Origin: an uncultured Bacteroidales bacterium
GTDB taxonomy: Bacteria; Bacteroidota; Bacteroidia; Bacteroidales; Bacteroidaceae
DNA length: 43,432 nucleotides
Direction of reading: 5' to 3'
Assembly: GCA_902788315.1 (NCBI GenBank)
Contig: CADAJS010000025.1
Span: forward strand, 1-43,432
In this document: positions 16,106 through 24,813 of the stretch, in pieces
Layout of the letters: every line of letters starts with the position of its first letter
Numbering within the stretch: the stretch's first letter is position 1
Position numbers and translations under genes: made by a program
Notes under the pieces: generated by a model
The model's database searches: none
Told to the model about the DNA's origin: nothing
What the model saw: only the letters and a program-made list of their open reading frames with translations

Positions 16106-17257
16106 CTACGACTCGCAAGAATGCCTCGACAGAATCTCAATCATCAGAGTAGCAGCACGTTGCGGCGCTCCAGGAGAGCCCAGCCTGCGGGCCACTTCCT
16201 CGTATCCGTCGAGCTGTCCCTGGCGTGCCTCGCCACCAGGCAGGATGGAGGAAAGGTGGCGGCGCACCAGCGAGGGTGTCATCCCATCGGCCACGAGCTC
16301 GGGAACCACCTCCCTGCCAGCCACCAGATTAACCAGCGAGATGTACGGAATTTTCAGAATCAGACGTCTACCCAGCGTGGCCAGCCACCCCGCTTTCATA
16401 TAATAGCACACCACCTGAGGCACACGGAAAAGCGCAGTCTCCAGGGTGGCCGTGCCGCTCGTCACCAGCGCCGCCGCGGCATGAGAGAGGAGGTCGAACG
16501 TGCCGCCCGACTGGAGCCCCACCGGCATCAGCACATCGGGGAAGAAGCGGCGCCGGCAATCCTCAATGATGGGCATATAGACGGTATCGGGCTGGCCGGG
16601 TGCCTGCGCCACGATGAGCTGATAGTCACGTGCAAAGGGAGCAGCGGCCTCGAGCATGCGGTGCAGGTTGCCCCGAATCTCCTGCACGCGACTGCCTGGG
16701 AGCAGTGCGATAACAGGCTTCCGCCACGTGGCCGACGTTGGGCGATGGGCAGCCACTTCGTCCACCGTGGGGTTGCCCACATAGTGGATGGGATAGTGGT
16801 GTTTACCCTCGAAGAACTCCACTTCGAAAGGCAGGATGCTGAACAGCTCGTCCACATCGCGCCGGATGGCGTGGATACGGTGCTCCTTCCATGCCCATAT
16901 CTTGGGAGCGATGTAGTAATAGACGGGGATTCTCGTGTGCGACTTCACGTAGCGGGCAATCTTGAGGTTGAAGCCGGGATAGTCCACCAGAATCACCACA
17001 TCGGGCTGCCAGTGGAGGATGTCCCGCTTGCACTCGCTCATCTTGCGCAGTATCGTGCGGGCATGCAGGAGGACGGGCCAGATGCCCATGTAGGCCATGT
17101 CGCAATAGTGGCCCACCAGCTGAGCCCCCTGCGCCTGCATCATGTCGCCGCCATAGCAGCGGAAGACGGCCTCGGGATCGCGCTCCTTCAGAGCTGCAAT
17201 GAGATGGCTGGCATGCAGGTCGCCACTGGCTTCGCCGGCAATAAGATAGTATTTCAT
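16106..17257 (-). CDS. lpxB: Lipid-A-disaccharide synthase LpxB
   Basis: 383 residues, normal length for the family. LpxB condenses UDP-2,3-diacylglucosamine with lipid X to give the lipid A disaccharide at the inner face of the inner membrane. Diagnostic motifs are [17 protein letters not shown] at the N-terminus, [44 protein letters not shown] and [10 protein letters not shown], then the donor-binding half with [10 protein letters not shown] and [12 protein letters not shown]. It follows surE by 58 bases on the same strand; the two are likely cotranscribed. Confidence 0.97.
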   Translation of the reverse strand: MKYYLIAGEASGDLHASHLIAALKERDPEAVFRCYGGDMMQAQGAQLVGHYCDMAYMGIWPVLLHARTILRKMSECKRDILHWQPDVVILVDYPGFNLKIARYVKSHTRIPVYYYIAPKIWAWKEHRIHAIRRDVDELFSILPFEVEFFEGKHHYPIHYVGNPTVDEVAAHRPTSATWRKPVIALLPGSRVQEIRGNLHRMLEAAAPFARDYQLIVAQAPGQPDTVYMPIIEDCRRRFFPDVLMPVGLQSGGTFDLLSHAAAALVTSGTATLETALFRVPQVVCYYMKAGWLATLGRRLILKIPYISLVNLVAGREVVPELVADGMTPSLVRRHLSSILPGGEARQGQLDGYEEVARRLGSPGAPQRAATLMIEILSRHSCES

Positions 17258-17315
17258 GAGAAAATGCGCTGTCTAATGGTTATCGTGAATGATGAGTGTC
17301 AACGGGCAGAGAGGA

Positions 17316-18062
17316 CTACACCTCGAAATGCCCTAACAGGGGATAGTGGGTCATGTCCAGCTGGATGGGCGTCACAGCGGCTATGCCATGCTGCAAGGCC
17401 CAGTAGTCGGTATCCTCAGCTTCGGGCTCCAGGTTGGTGAAATAACCCGTGAGGCAATACTCGCCGGGCACCTCCGTCTCACGCCACTCCTGCAACCAGT
17501 TGCCACGCGCCATGCGACACACGCTGACGCCCTGAAGCTGCTCCACGAAGGGAAAGTTCACGTTCAGGCAGACATCCTGCGGCAGGCCGTCGGAGAGTAC
17601 GCGCCGTGCCACACGCAGCACCACGTCCTCGTAGGGCGTGAAGTCACACTGCTGCAGGCGCGTCATCAGACTATAGCCAATGGCCGGAACAGCCTTCATG
17701 CACGCCTCGAGCACCGCACCCATCGTACCGCTGTAGTGCAGGCTCACCGAGGCATTATCACCATGGTTGATGCCACTCACCATAAGGTCCGGCCGGCGAG
17801 GAACCACCTTCTCGAGAGCCAGTTTCACACAATCGACCGGCGTGCCGCTGCACTCGTAGCAACAGAGGCCATCCTCCTCATGCAAGAGCGACACACGCAC
17901 AGGACGCACCGGCGTGATACCGCACGCCGCACCCGAACGTGCCGAGTCGGGAGCCACTACGATGACATCGCCCAGCGAGCGCATCAGGCGCGTGAGCACC
18001 TGAATGCCCTGAGCCTGCACTCCATCATCGTTTGAAATCAATATAAGGGGCCTGTTTGACAT
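17316..18062 (-). CDS. surE: 5'/3'-nucleotidase SurE
   Basis: 248 residues. SurE is a metal-dependent nucleoside monophosphatase acting in the cytosol, linked to survival under stress. The metal-binding DD pair is in LILISNDDGVQAQG. The second and third metal sites are in APDSARSGAACGIT and SGINHGDN, and the dimer segment is SLHYSGTMGAVLEA. The ATG at 18062 gives a normal start. It lies upstream of lpxB and divergent from parA, a neighbourhood usual in Bacteroidales. Confidence 0.96.
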   Translation of the reverse strand: MSNRPLILISNDDGVQAQGIQVLTRLMRSLGDVIVVAPDSARSGAACGITPVRPVRVSLLHEEDGLCCYECSGTPVDCVKLALEKVVPRRPDLMVSGINHGDNASVSLHYSGTMGAVLEACMKAVPAIGYSLMTRLQQCDFTPYEDVVLRVARRVLSDGLPQDVCLNVNFPFVEQLQGVSVCRMARGNWLQEWRETEVPGEYCLTGYFTNLEPEAEDTDYWALQHGIAAVTPIQLDMTHYPLLGHFEV

Positions 18063-18066
18063 AAAG

Positions 18067-18145
18067 AATCTTAATTTCGCGCCGCAAAAGTACTAAAAAA
18101 GTTTAAACCTAAGGTTATTCCAAAAGAAAATCTTAACTTCGCGCC
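18067..18145. repeat. Imperfect 17-bp direct repeat in the surE/parA divergent spacer
   Basis: AATCTTAATTTCGCGCC (18067-18083) and AATCTTAACTTCGCGCC (18129-18145) differ at one base and start 62 bases apart, about six helical turns. They flank the minus-strand -7 element at 18085-18092. An operator for the surE-lpxB operon is possible. The rest of the spacer to 18251 shows no gene and no parS-like palindrome. Confidence 0.7.
18085..18092 (-). promoter_or_regulatory. Probable -7 element for surE-lpxB
   Basis: The minus strand reads TACTTTTG, matching TAnnTTTG, 22 bases before the surE ATG. No clear TTTG lies 19-21 bases upstream. Confidence 0.5.
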
Positions 18146-18251
18146 TAAATACGCAGCTCATCGGGACAAAAAGTTATTAACATTGGGGGCGACTTTTCAA
18201 CACATTGCGCAATCTTTCCCCCAGAATCGAGGCAGAACGCGACAAAATGCG

Positions 18252-18259
18252 TACCTTTG
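18252..18259 (+). promoter_or_regulatory. Probable -7 element for the parAB operon
   Basis: TACCTTTG matches TAnnTTTG and lies 56 bases before the parA ATG at 18316. A -33 TTTG is not visible at the expected distance. Confidence 0.5.
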
Positions 18260-18315
18260 CCCATGATAATATGACATACGCCACCGAAGCGTTTTGAAAG
18301 ACAGTTTTGAACGAC

Positions 18316-19092
18316 ATGAGTAAGATCATAGCATTAGCCAATCAGAAGGGAGGCGTGGGAAAGACCACCACGAGCATGAACCTCTCGGCCTCGCTGGCCA
18401 CGCTGGAGAAAAAAGTGCTCCTCATCGACGCCGACCCGCAGGCCAACTCCTCGTCGGGCATGGGAGTGGACATCAACCTGGTGGAGTGCTCGCTATACCA
18501 CGTGCTCATCAACCACTTGGACATCCGCGAAGCCATCTACACCACAGACATCGACGGGCTGGACATCGTGCCGTCGCACATCGACCTCGTGGGCGCAGAG
18601 ATAGAAATGCTCAACGAGCACGGAAGAGAGAAGGTACTCAAGAACCTGCTCGAACCCATCCGCAAGGAATATGACTACATCCTCATCGACTGCAGCCCCA
18701 GCCTGGGACTCATCACAGTGAACGCACTCACAGCAGCCGACAGCGTCATCATACCCGTGCAATGCGAGTACTTTGCCCTCGAGGGTATCAGCAAACTGCT
18801 GAACACCATCAAGATCGTCAAGTCGAAACTCAATCCATCGCTGTCCATCGAAGGTTTCTTGCTCACAATGTACGACAGCCGCCTGCGACTGGCCAACCAG
18901 ATTTACGACGAGGTGAAACGCCACTTCCGCGAACTCGTCTTCAAGACTGTCATCCCACGCAACGTCAAGCTGAGCGAAGCACCAAGCCACGGCATGCCCG
19001 CACTGCTATACGATGCCGACTCGGCCGGAGCAAAGACTCACCTCAAACTGGCCGAGGAGATTATAAAGAAGAACACACCGTCAAGCAACTGA
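18316..19092 (+). CDS. parA: Chromosome-partitioning ATPase ParA/Soj
   Basis: 258 residues from the ATG at 18316; a TTG nine bases earlier is in frame, but ParA proteins normally begin MSKIIALANQKGGVGK. The deviant Walker A KGGVGKTT lies near residue 10, LLIDADPQANSS is Walker A', and YILIDCSPSLGLIT is Walker B. ParA dimerises on ATP, binds DNA non-specifically and is cycled by ParB to segregate origins. It is followed by parB after 19 bases; chromosomal type, without an N-terminal DNA-binding extension. Confidence 0.96.
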   Translation: MSKIIALANQKGGVGKTTTSMNLSASLATLEKKVLLIDADPQANSSSGMGVDINLVECSLYHVLINHLDIREAIYTTDIDGLDIVPSHIDLVGAEIEMLNEHGREKVLKNLLEPIRKEYDYILIDCSPSLGLITVNALTAADSVIIPVQCEYFALEGISKLLNTIKIVKSKLNPSLSIEGFLLTMYDSRLRLANQIYDEVKRHFRELVFKTVIPRNVKLSEAPSHGMPALLYDADSAGAKTHLKLAEEIIKKNTPSSN

Positions 19093-19111
19093 CCATAACG
19101 GAAAACGAACT

Positions 19112-20008
19112 ATGCCAATACGCAAGAAATACCAGGCACTGGGACGAGGACTGGATGCCCTCATCAGTATGGATGAGGTGAAGACAGAGGGCTCGTCGAG
19201 TATCAACGAGGTGGACATCACACAGATACGCCCCAACCCCGACCAGCCGCGACGCGACTTTGACACCGACAGCCTGCAGGAACTGGCCAGCAGCATACGC
19301 CAGATAGGCATCGTACAGCCCATCACACTGCGCGACATGGGCGACGGCACCTACATCATCATCGCCGGAGAACGACGCTGGCGGGCCAGCCAACTGGCCG
19401 GACTGACACGCATCCCGGCATACATCCGCACGGTGGACGACGAGAACATGATGGAAATGGCACTCGTCGAGAACATCCAGCGACAGGATCTCACGGCACT
19501 GGAAATCGCATTGGCCTACCAGCATCTCATCGAACAGTACGGACTGACGCAAGAGCAGCTGAGCGACCGAGTGGGCAAGAATCGCGCCACCGTGACCAAT
19601 TACCTGCGACTGCTGAAGCTGCCGGCCAACATCCAGATGGCCCTCAAGAACCGCGAGATAGACATGGGACACGCACGCGCACTGCTCACACTGGATGACC
19701 CCACGGCACAGCTGAAGGTATTCGACGAGATGAAGAAGGAGCGGATGAGCGTACGCCGCATCGAGGAAATCGTCAAGGAACTGAGCGAAGGAGGAGCCGT
19801 GCGCAGCAAGGAAGGCAAACGCATACGCCAGAAGGGTTCGTCGCTGAGCAGCGAATACCACAGCCTGCGAGAGAGCCTGAGCCGACTGTTCAAGACGAAG
19901 GTGCAGATGACATGCTCGCAGTCGGGCAAGGGAAAGATTACCATCCCCTTTGCCAACGACACCGAGCTGCTGCACATCATGGAACTCCTGGACGAATTAA
20001 AAAAGTGA
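19112..20008 (+). CDS. parB: Chromosome-partitioning CTPase ParB/Spo0J
   Basis: 298 residues. The ParB/Srx-type CTP-binding domain shows IRPNPDQPRRDF, GIVQPITLR and GERRWRA (86-92), followed by ENIQRQDL (120-127). The central helix-turn-helix is in LTQEQLSDRVGKNRATVTNYLRLL, and the C-terminal dimerisation segment ends ELLDELKK. It loads on parS sites as a CTP-dependent clamp. No parS-like 16-bp palindrome is evident next to the operon, so sites must lie elsewhere. Confidence 0.96.
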   Translation: MPIRKKYQALGRGLDALISMDEVKTEGSSSINEVDITQIRPNPDQPRRDFDTDSLQELASSIRQIGIVQPITLRDMGDGTYIIIAGERRWRASQLAGLTRIPAYIRTVDDENMMEMALVENIQRQDLTALEIALAYQHLIEQYGLTQEQLSDRVGKNRATVTNYLRLLKLPANIQMALKNREIDMGHARALLTLDDPTAQLKVFDEMKKERMSVRRIEEIVKELSEGGAVRSKEGKRIRQKGSSLSSEYHSLRESLSRLFKTKVQMTCSQSGKGKITIPFANDTELLHIMELLDELKK

Positions 20009-20024
20009 CTTTCACTGGAGGCTG

Positions 20025-20786
20025 TTGAAATTGAAGAGAAAGAGACTGCACATCGGAACATGGAGAACAGAATGGCCCGCGAAACGGCAAGCCATCTGCC
20101 TGCTGCTTGTCGTATGGCTGACAGCTGGAAGCACACCCCTGCGGGCACAAGAGGTGAAGACCGAGCCAGACACCGACGGACAGGAACTACTGATGCCTGA
20201 CTCGACGGCGGTGGACAGCGTCACCATGCAGCAACTGGCCGACAGCCTGCTCCAACGCCTGCACATGCAACCGAAAGACCAGGCATTCAAGCCAGACCCC
20301 ATACGTGCCACGTGGCTGGCACTCGTATTCCCTGGAGGAGGACAGATATATAACCGCAAGTACTGGAAGCTGCCCATTGTGTACGGTGGATTCCTGGGAT
20401 GCACATACGCACTCACATGGAACAACATGATGCTACATGACTACCAGCAAGCCTATCTCGACATCATGGACAGCGACCCCGCCACCAAGAGCTACGAGAA
20501 GATGCTGCCTATGGGCTACGACATCTCGGGCAAGGAAGAACGCTTCAAGACCATCTTCAAGAACAAGAAGAACCACTTCCGCAAGTATCGCGACATGAGT
20601 ATATTCGCCTTTGTCGGCGTATATCTGATATCCGTGATTGATGCGTATGTGGATGCCGAGCTATCCTCCTTCGACATCAGCCAGGACTTGTCGCTGCACC
20701 TGGAGCCCGCGACCATCAGACAGGGATGGCGCCACGGCGGAGAGGAACACACATCCATCGGACTGCAATGCAGCCTGACATTCTAA
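20025..20786 (+). CDS. DUF5683-domain protein
   Basis: About 253 residues. No ATG precedes the signal-peptide-like stretch ICLLLVVWLTAGSTPLRAQ, so a non-ATG start is needed: TTG at 20025 or TTG at 20031. A GGAGG at 20017-20021 lies 9 bases before the second, which may be the better choice. The DUF5683 domain is recognised from PDSTAV..., ATWLALVFPGGGQIYNRKYWK, LPIVYGGFLG, NNMMLHDY and a last hydrophobic segment MSIFAFVGVYLISVIDAYVDA. It is a probable inner-membrane or envelope protein of unknown function, regularly found after parB in Bacteroidales. Confidence 0.85.
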   Translation: MKLKRKRLHIGTWRTEWPAKRQAICLLLVVWLTAGSTPLRAQEVKTEPDTDGQELLMPDSTAVDSVTMQQLADSLLQRLHMQPKDQAFKPDPIRATWLALVFPGGGQIYNRKYWKLPIVYGGFLGCTYALTWNNMMLHDYQQAYLDIMDSDPATKSYEKMLPMGYDISGKEERFKTIFKNKKNHFRKYRDMSIFAFVGVYLISVIDAYVDAELSSFDISQDLSLHLEPATIRQGWRHGGEEHTSIGLQCSLTF

Positions 20787-20796
20787 AAGAACGGAC

Positions 20797-22083
20797 ATGC
20801 ACATGAAACACCACATCATACTATCACTCGGCATGGCACTCATGTTTGCCCTGCCTCTCACGGCACAGGAAGCGACCGCCGACACGTCGGCCGACACCGA
20901 CAGCCTCAGCCTGCCCGAAGGCATGCAGCAACACGAGATAGACAGTCTGCTCTACGAATGGAACATACGCAACTTTGTCGCCTTCGACGACAGCTGTGAG
21001 ACCACGGGCGAGAATCCCACCTTCCCTCCCGAAGTGTACATCAGCCGCCTGCAGCGCCTGCCCAACGTGATGGAGATGCCGTACAACGAAACCGTGCAGA
21101 AATACATCGACCAGTACAGCGGACGCCTGAGACGCTCAGTGAGCATCATGCTCGGAGCCTCGAACTTTTACATGCCGCTCTTCGAAGAGGCCCTGGAGAG
21201 CTACCAGATACCGCTGGAGCTGAAGTACCTGCCCATCATCGAGAGTGCGCTGAACCCCGGCGCCACCAGCCGCGTCGGTGCAGCCGGACTGTGGCAGTTC
21301 ATGATTACAACCGGAAAGCAGTATGGCCTAGAGGTGACAAGCCTCATCGACGAACGCCGGGACCCCATCAAGTCGAGCTACGCTGCAGCCCGTTACATGA
21401 AAGACCTATATGACATCTTCGGAGACTGGACGCTCGTCATCGCCTGTTACAACTGCGGACCAGGCAACGTGAACAAGGCCATCAAGCGAGCCGGAGGCTC
21501 CAAGGACTACTGGCAGATCTATCCCTACCTGCCCAACGAGACACGCGGCTACGTGCCCGCCTTCATCGCGGCCAACTACATCATGAACTACTACTGCGAC
21601 CACAATATCTGCCCCGCAAGCTCGATGCTGCCTGCCGGTACAGACACGCTCACCGTGAGCCGCAATGTCTATATGGAACAGATTGCCGCCGTGTGCCACA
21701 TTGACATGGACGAGCTGAAAGCGCTGAACCCGCAATACCGCACCACATTGATTCCCGGTGATGCACATGCCTGCACCCTGCGCATGCCGGCACCGGCCAT
21801 AAACGCATTCATCGAAGCCGGCGACTCGATATACAATTACAAGGCCGAAGGCATCAAAATGGGACGCAAGGTGGTGGAGACAGCCGTGAACACAAAGGGG
21901 ACCAAGGGGGGCAAGAGCGCACCGGCAAGCAGCGAGAAAGCATCGTATGTCAAGGTGCGGAAGGGAGAAACGCTGGGTGCCATCGCACGCAAGAACCACA
22001 CCACCATTGCACGCCTGCAGCGCCTCAACGGTATGGGACGCCGTACCAACATACGCGAGGGGCAGAAGCTACGCGTAAAGTAA
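20797..22083 (+). CDS. MltD-like lytic transglycosylase with LysM domain
   Basis: 428 residues with a signal peptide (LSLGMALMFALPLTAQ). The SLT domain has the catalytic Glu149 in YLPIIESALNPGATS, then GAAGLWQFMITTGKQYGL, YAAARYMKDL and ACYNCGPGNVNKAI. A C-terminal LysM (about 384-428: VRKGETLGAIARKNHTTIARLQ) would bind peptidoglycan. It cleaves the MurNAc-GlcNAc bond in the periplasm to form anhydro-MurNAc. It starts 10 bases after the DUF5683 gene in the parAB operon; an ATG two codons later (20803) is an equally possible start. Confidence 0.93.
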   Translation: MHMKHHIILSLGMALMFALPLTAQEATADTSADTDSLSLPEGMQQHEIDSLLYEWNIRNFVAFDDSCETTGENPTFPPEVYISRLQRLPNVMEMPYNETVQKYIDQYSGRLRRSVSIMLGASNFYMPLFEEALESYQIPLELKYLPIIESALNPGATSRVGAAGLWQFMITTGKQYGLEVTSLIDERRDPIKSSYAAARYMKDLYDIFGDWTLVIACYNCGPGNVNKAIKRAGGSKDYWQIYPYLPNETRGYVPAFIAANYIMNYYCDHNICPASSMLPAGTDTLTVSRNVYMEQIAAVCHIDMDELKALNPQYRTTLIPGDAHACTLRMPAPAINAFIEAGDSIYNYKAEGIKMGRKVVETAVNTKGTKGGKSAPASSEKASYVKVRKGETLGAIARKNHTTIARLQRLNGMGRRTNIREGQKLRVK

Positions 22084-22150
22084 AGAGAGAGAAAAGGGGC
22101 AACGGTCAGGGAACGAGATACAAAATCGGATGGTTAAAGCATAATAAGCT

Positions 22151-24403
22151 ATGAACAACAGGGAGACAGAAGACGAGAGAATGGTGAACGAGGCCTACCA
22201 GCACTTGATAGACACGTATCTCCACTCGCACCATCGGAAACACGTGGAAATCATTGAGAAGGCCTTCAACTTTGCCCGTCAGGCCCATAAAGGCGTACGC
22301 CGACTCTCGGGCGAGCCATACATCATGCACCCCATTGCCGTGGCACAGATTGCCTGCGAAGAGATCGGGCTGGGAAGCACCAGCATCTGCGCCTCACTCC
22401 TGCACGACGTGGTGGAGGACACGGAGTACACCGTGGAGGACATCAGCAACATCTTCGGCCCCAAGATTGCCGAGATTGTCGATGGACTGACGAAAATCTC
22501 AGGCGGCATCTTCGGCGAGAAGGCTTCGGCACAAGCCGAGTCGTTCAAGAAGCTGCTGCTCACCATGAGCGACGACATCCGCGTCATCCTGATCAAGATA
22601 TCCGACCGCCTGCACAACATGCGCACACTGGGCAGCCAGCTTCCCAGCAAGCAATACAAGATTGCAGGCGAGACTCTATACCTCTACGCACCGCTGGCCA
22701 ATCGACTTGGATTAAATAAGATAAAGGAAGAGCTGGAGAACCTGAGTTTCAGCTACGAGCATCCCGAGGAGTATCAGGCCCTGCGCAAGAAGATCGACGA
22801 CATAACGCAGCATCTGCACGAAACATTCCAAGAGTTCATTGCACCCATCCGCGCCCGTCTCGACGAGACCGGGCTAAAATATGAGATAAAGGCGCGCATC
22901 AAGACGCCCTACAGCATTTGGAACAAGATGCAGAACAAGCATGTCTCCTTCGAAGAGATTTACGACATCCTGGCCGTACGCATCATCTTCGAGAACGAAG
23001 GCGTGCAAGACGAGATTGCCGAGTGTTTCCAGATATATGCCATCGCCAGCAGCATCTACAAGCCTCACCCGGAACGTTTCCGCGACTGGCTGTCACATCC
23101 CAAGTCAAATGGCTACCAAGCCCTGCACACCACCCTAATGAACAAGAAGGGACAGTGGGTGGAAGTCCAGATACGCAGCCGCCGGATGGACGACATCGCC
23201 GAACAGGGCTTTGCTGCCCACTGGAAATACAAGGAAGGGGAGCAGAGCAGCGAGGAGAGCGAAAACGAGCTGGACAAGTGGATGCGCACCATCAAGGAAA
23301 TCCTGGACGACCCGCAACCGAACGCCATCGACTTCCTCGACGCCATCAAACTGAATCTATATGCCAGCGAGATATTCGTCGTCACGCCAAAGGGAGAGTT
23401 CAAGACCATGCCCGCCGGTGCCACGGCACTCGACTTTGCCTTCAACATTCACACGTTCCTCGGCACTCACTGCATCGGCGCCAAGGTAAACCACAAGCTC
23501 GTGGGCATCAACTATAAGCTGGAGAGCGGCGACCAGGTGGAGATTCTGACCTCCAAGACACAAAAGGTGACGCGCGAGTGGATGGACATCGCCACGACGG
23601 CAAAGGCCAAGGGAAAGATTCAGGCCATACTACGTCGCGAGGAGCGCGAGACACAGAAACTGGGTGAGGAGAAACTCAACGAGTTCCTGGCCCAAATAGA
23701 GCAGGAACCCACCAGCACCAACCTCGAACGCCTGTGCGCTCTCCACGGGATGAAGACGCGTGAGGAACTCTTTGCCGCTATCGGTGCAGGACATATCACA
23801 CTGGGGAACGACGAACGCAACATCCTCAAGATGAAAGGCAACAGAAAGAGCTGGAGCCGATACCTCACGTTCTTCATTCCCCATCACGACACGCCACAGG
23901 ACAATGCACCGAAGGCCGAGGCCGAGGCTCCCGCTGCCACCGCCCTGAAGATTGACCGCAAGAAGCCGCTCATACTGAACGAGGAGACCATCCGACACTA
24001 TATCATCTGCGAACAGTGCCACCCCATCCCGGGCGATGACGTGCTGGGCTATTTCGACGGACAGAACCGTATCACGATACACAAACGCCAGTGCGAGATA
24101 GCCTCCAAGCTCAAGGCCAGCGACGGCAACCATATCCTGGCTGCCACATGGGACACACACAAGGAGCTCTTCTTCCCGGTCAACATCCACCTGCAGGGCA
24201 TCGACCATGTGGGCGTACTGCACCAGATGACAGCCATCCTCTCACAACAGCTCAACGTGAACATCAAGCGGCTGAATATACAGACAGACGGCGGCATTTT
24301 CCGTGGCGATATCCAACTCGAGGTACACGACGTCAGCGACCTGCAAGCCATCTGCCGCGACCTGAAGAAAATCGAGGAGGTCGAGGAGGTCACACGCTTC
24401 TGA
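22151..24403 (+). CDS. rel: Bifunctional (p)ppGpp synthetase/hydrolase, RelA/SpoT (Rel) family
   Basis: 750 residues, the usual length of long RSH proteins. The HD hydrolase domain keeps its metal ligands (H60; HD at 85-86 in LLHDVVEDTEYT; KISDRLHNMRTL), so hydrolysis should be active. The synthetase domain shows YSIWNKMQ.K, YDILAVRII, HPKSNGYQALHTT and EVQIRSRRMDDIAEQG. A TGS domain (VVTPKGEFKTMPAGATALDFAF), a zinc-finger/helical part (ICEQCHPIPGDDVLGY) and a C-terminal ACT domain (HVGVLHQMTAILSQQLNVNI) follow. It makes and degrades the stringent-response alarmone. Confidence 0.96.
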   Translation: MNNRETEDERMVNEAYQHLIDTYLHSHHRKHVEIIEKAFNFARQAHKGVRRLSGEPYIMHPIAVAQIACEEIGLGSTSICASLLHDVVEDTEYTVEDISNIFGPKIAEIVDGLTKISGGIFGEKASAQAESFKKLLLTMSDDIRVILIKISDRLHNMRTLGSQLPSKQYKIAGETLYLYAPLANRLGLNKIKEELENLSFSYEHPEEYQALRKKIDDITQHLHETFQEFIAPIRARLDETGLKYEIKARIKTPYSIWNKMQNKHVSFEEIYDILAVRIIFENEGVQDEIAECFQIYAIASSIYKPHPERFRDWLSHPKSNGYQALHTTLMNKKGQWVEVQIRSRRMDDIAEQGFAAHWKYKEGEQSSEESENELDKWMRTIKEILDDPQPNAIDFLDAIKLNLYASEIFVVTPKGEFKTMPAGATALDFAFNIHTFLGTHCIGAKVNHKLVGINYKLESGDQVEILTSKTQKVTREWMDIATTAKAKGKIQAILRREERETQKLGEEKLNEFLAQIEQEPTSTNLERLCALHGMKTREELFAAIGAGHITLGNDERNILKMKGNRKSWSRYLTFFIPHHDTPQDNAPKAEAEAPAATALKIDRKKPLILNEETIRHYIICEQCHPIPGDDVLGYFDGQNRITIHKRQCEIASKLKASDGNHILAATWDTHKELFFPVNIHLQGIDHVGVLHQMTAILSQQLNVNIKRLNIQTDGGIFRGDIQLEVHDVSDLQAICRDLKKIEEVEEVTRF

Positions 24404-24461
24404 ATAGCCCAACCCGACGCCTATACCTTATTTATATACGCGCGTACGCGTAAGGAAAGAA

Positions 24462-24511
24462 GAAGCGGAATAACCGGAGAAGCCTGTTGCCCTCTCCGAT
24501 TATTCCGCTTC
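24462..24511. terminator. Long hairpin between convergent rel and glsB-like genes
   Basis: A 19-bp stem, GAAGCGGAATAACCGGAGA (24462-24480) with TCTCCGATTATTCCGCTTC (24493-24511), has one mismatch and a 12-base loop. No T tract follows, but the position between the ends of rel (24403) and the GlsB-like gene (24533) supports bidirectional termination. Confidence 0.6.
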
Positions 24512-24532
24512 CGCGTATTCCGAATATACCGA

Positions 24533-24772
24533 TTACTTCTTAATCATCGAAGCAATCCAGAGCACGAGCACTGCGCCCACGATGGCCGTCCCGAGCTGAC
24601 CGATGAGTCCGCCCCAGCTGATGCCGAGCAGAGGCAGAAGCCAGCCGCCGAATGCACCGCCGACAACGCCGAGCAGGAGGTTCCAGAGCAGGCCGCCATT
24701 GCCGCCCATAATCTTGTTTGCAAAGAAACCGGCCAGGATGCCGATGATGATTGAACCAATGATACCAGTCAT
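24533..24772 (-). CDS. GlsB/YeaQ/YmgE family membrane protein
   Basis: 79 residues, almost entirely hydrophobic with three Gly-rich segments (GIIGSIIIGILAGFFANKI, LLWNLLLGVVGGAFGGWLL, GQLGTAIVGAVLVLWIASM). This is the transglycosylase-associated / GlsB-YeaQ-YmgE stress protein family of the inner membrane, whose biochemical role is not settled. It lies 41 bases downstream of the Wzc-like kinase on the same strand and may share its transcript. Confidence 0.9.
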   Translation of the reverse strand: MTGIIGSIIIGILAGFFANKIMGGNGGLLWNLLLGVVGGAFGGWLLPLLGISWGGLIGQLGTAIVGAVLVLWIASMIKK

Positions 24773-24813
24773 AGTAGTTTGAATTTAAAAAGTGAATAGA
24801 TATAAGATAACTG

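Noticed and set aside
15795..16118. Minus-strand frame of 107 codons with PEHAPPASG-type repeats
   Set aside because: The text arises from the 22-bp tandem repeat, overlaps the lpxB end, has no credible start context, and two other frames give similar low-complexity peptides.
18063..18315. parS site or replication origin next to parAB
   Set aside because: No TGTTnCACGTGnAACA-like palindrome and no DnaA-box cluster could be seen in the spacer.
24441..24450. CGCGTACGCG palindrome near the end of rel
   Set aside because: Only 10 bp and beside a far stronger hairpin that explains the region.
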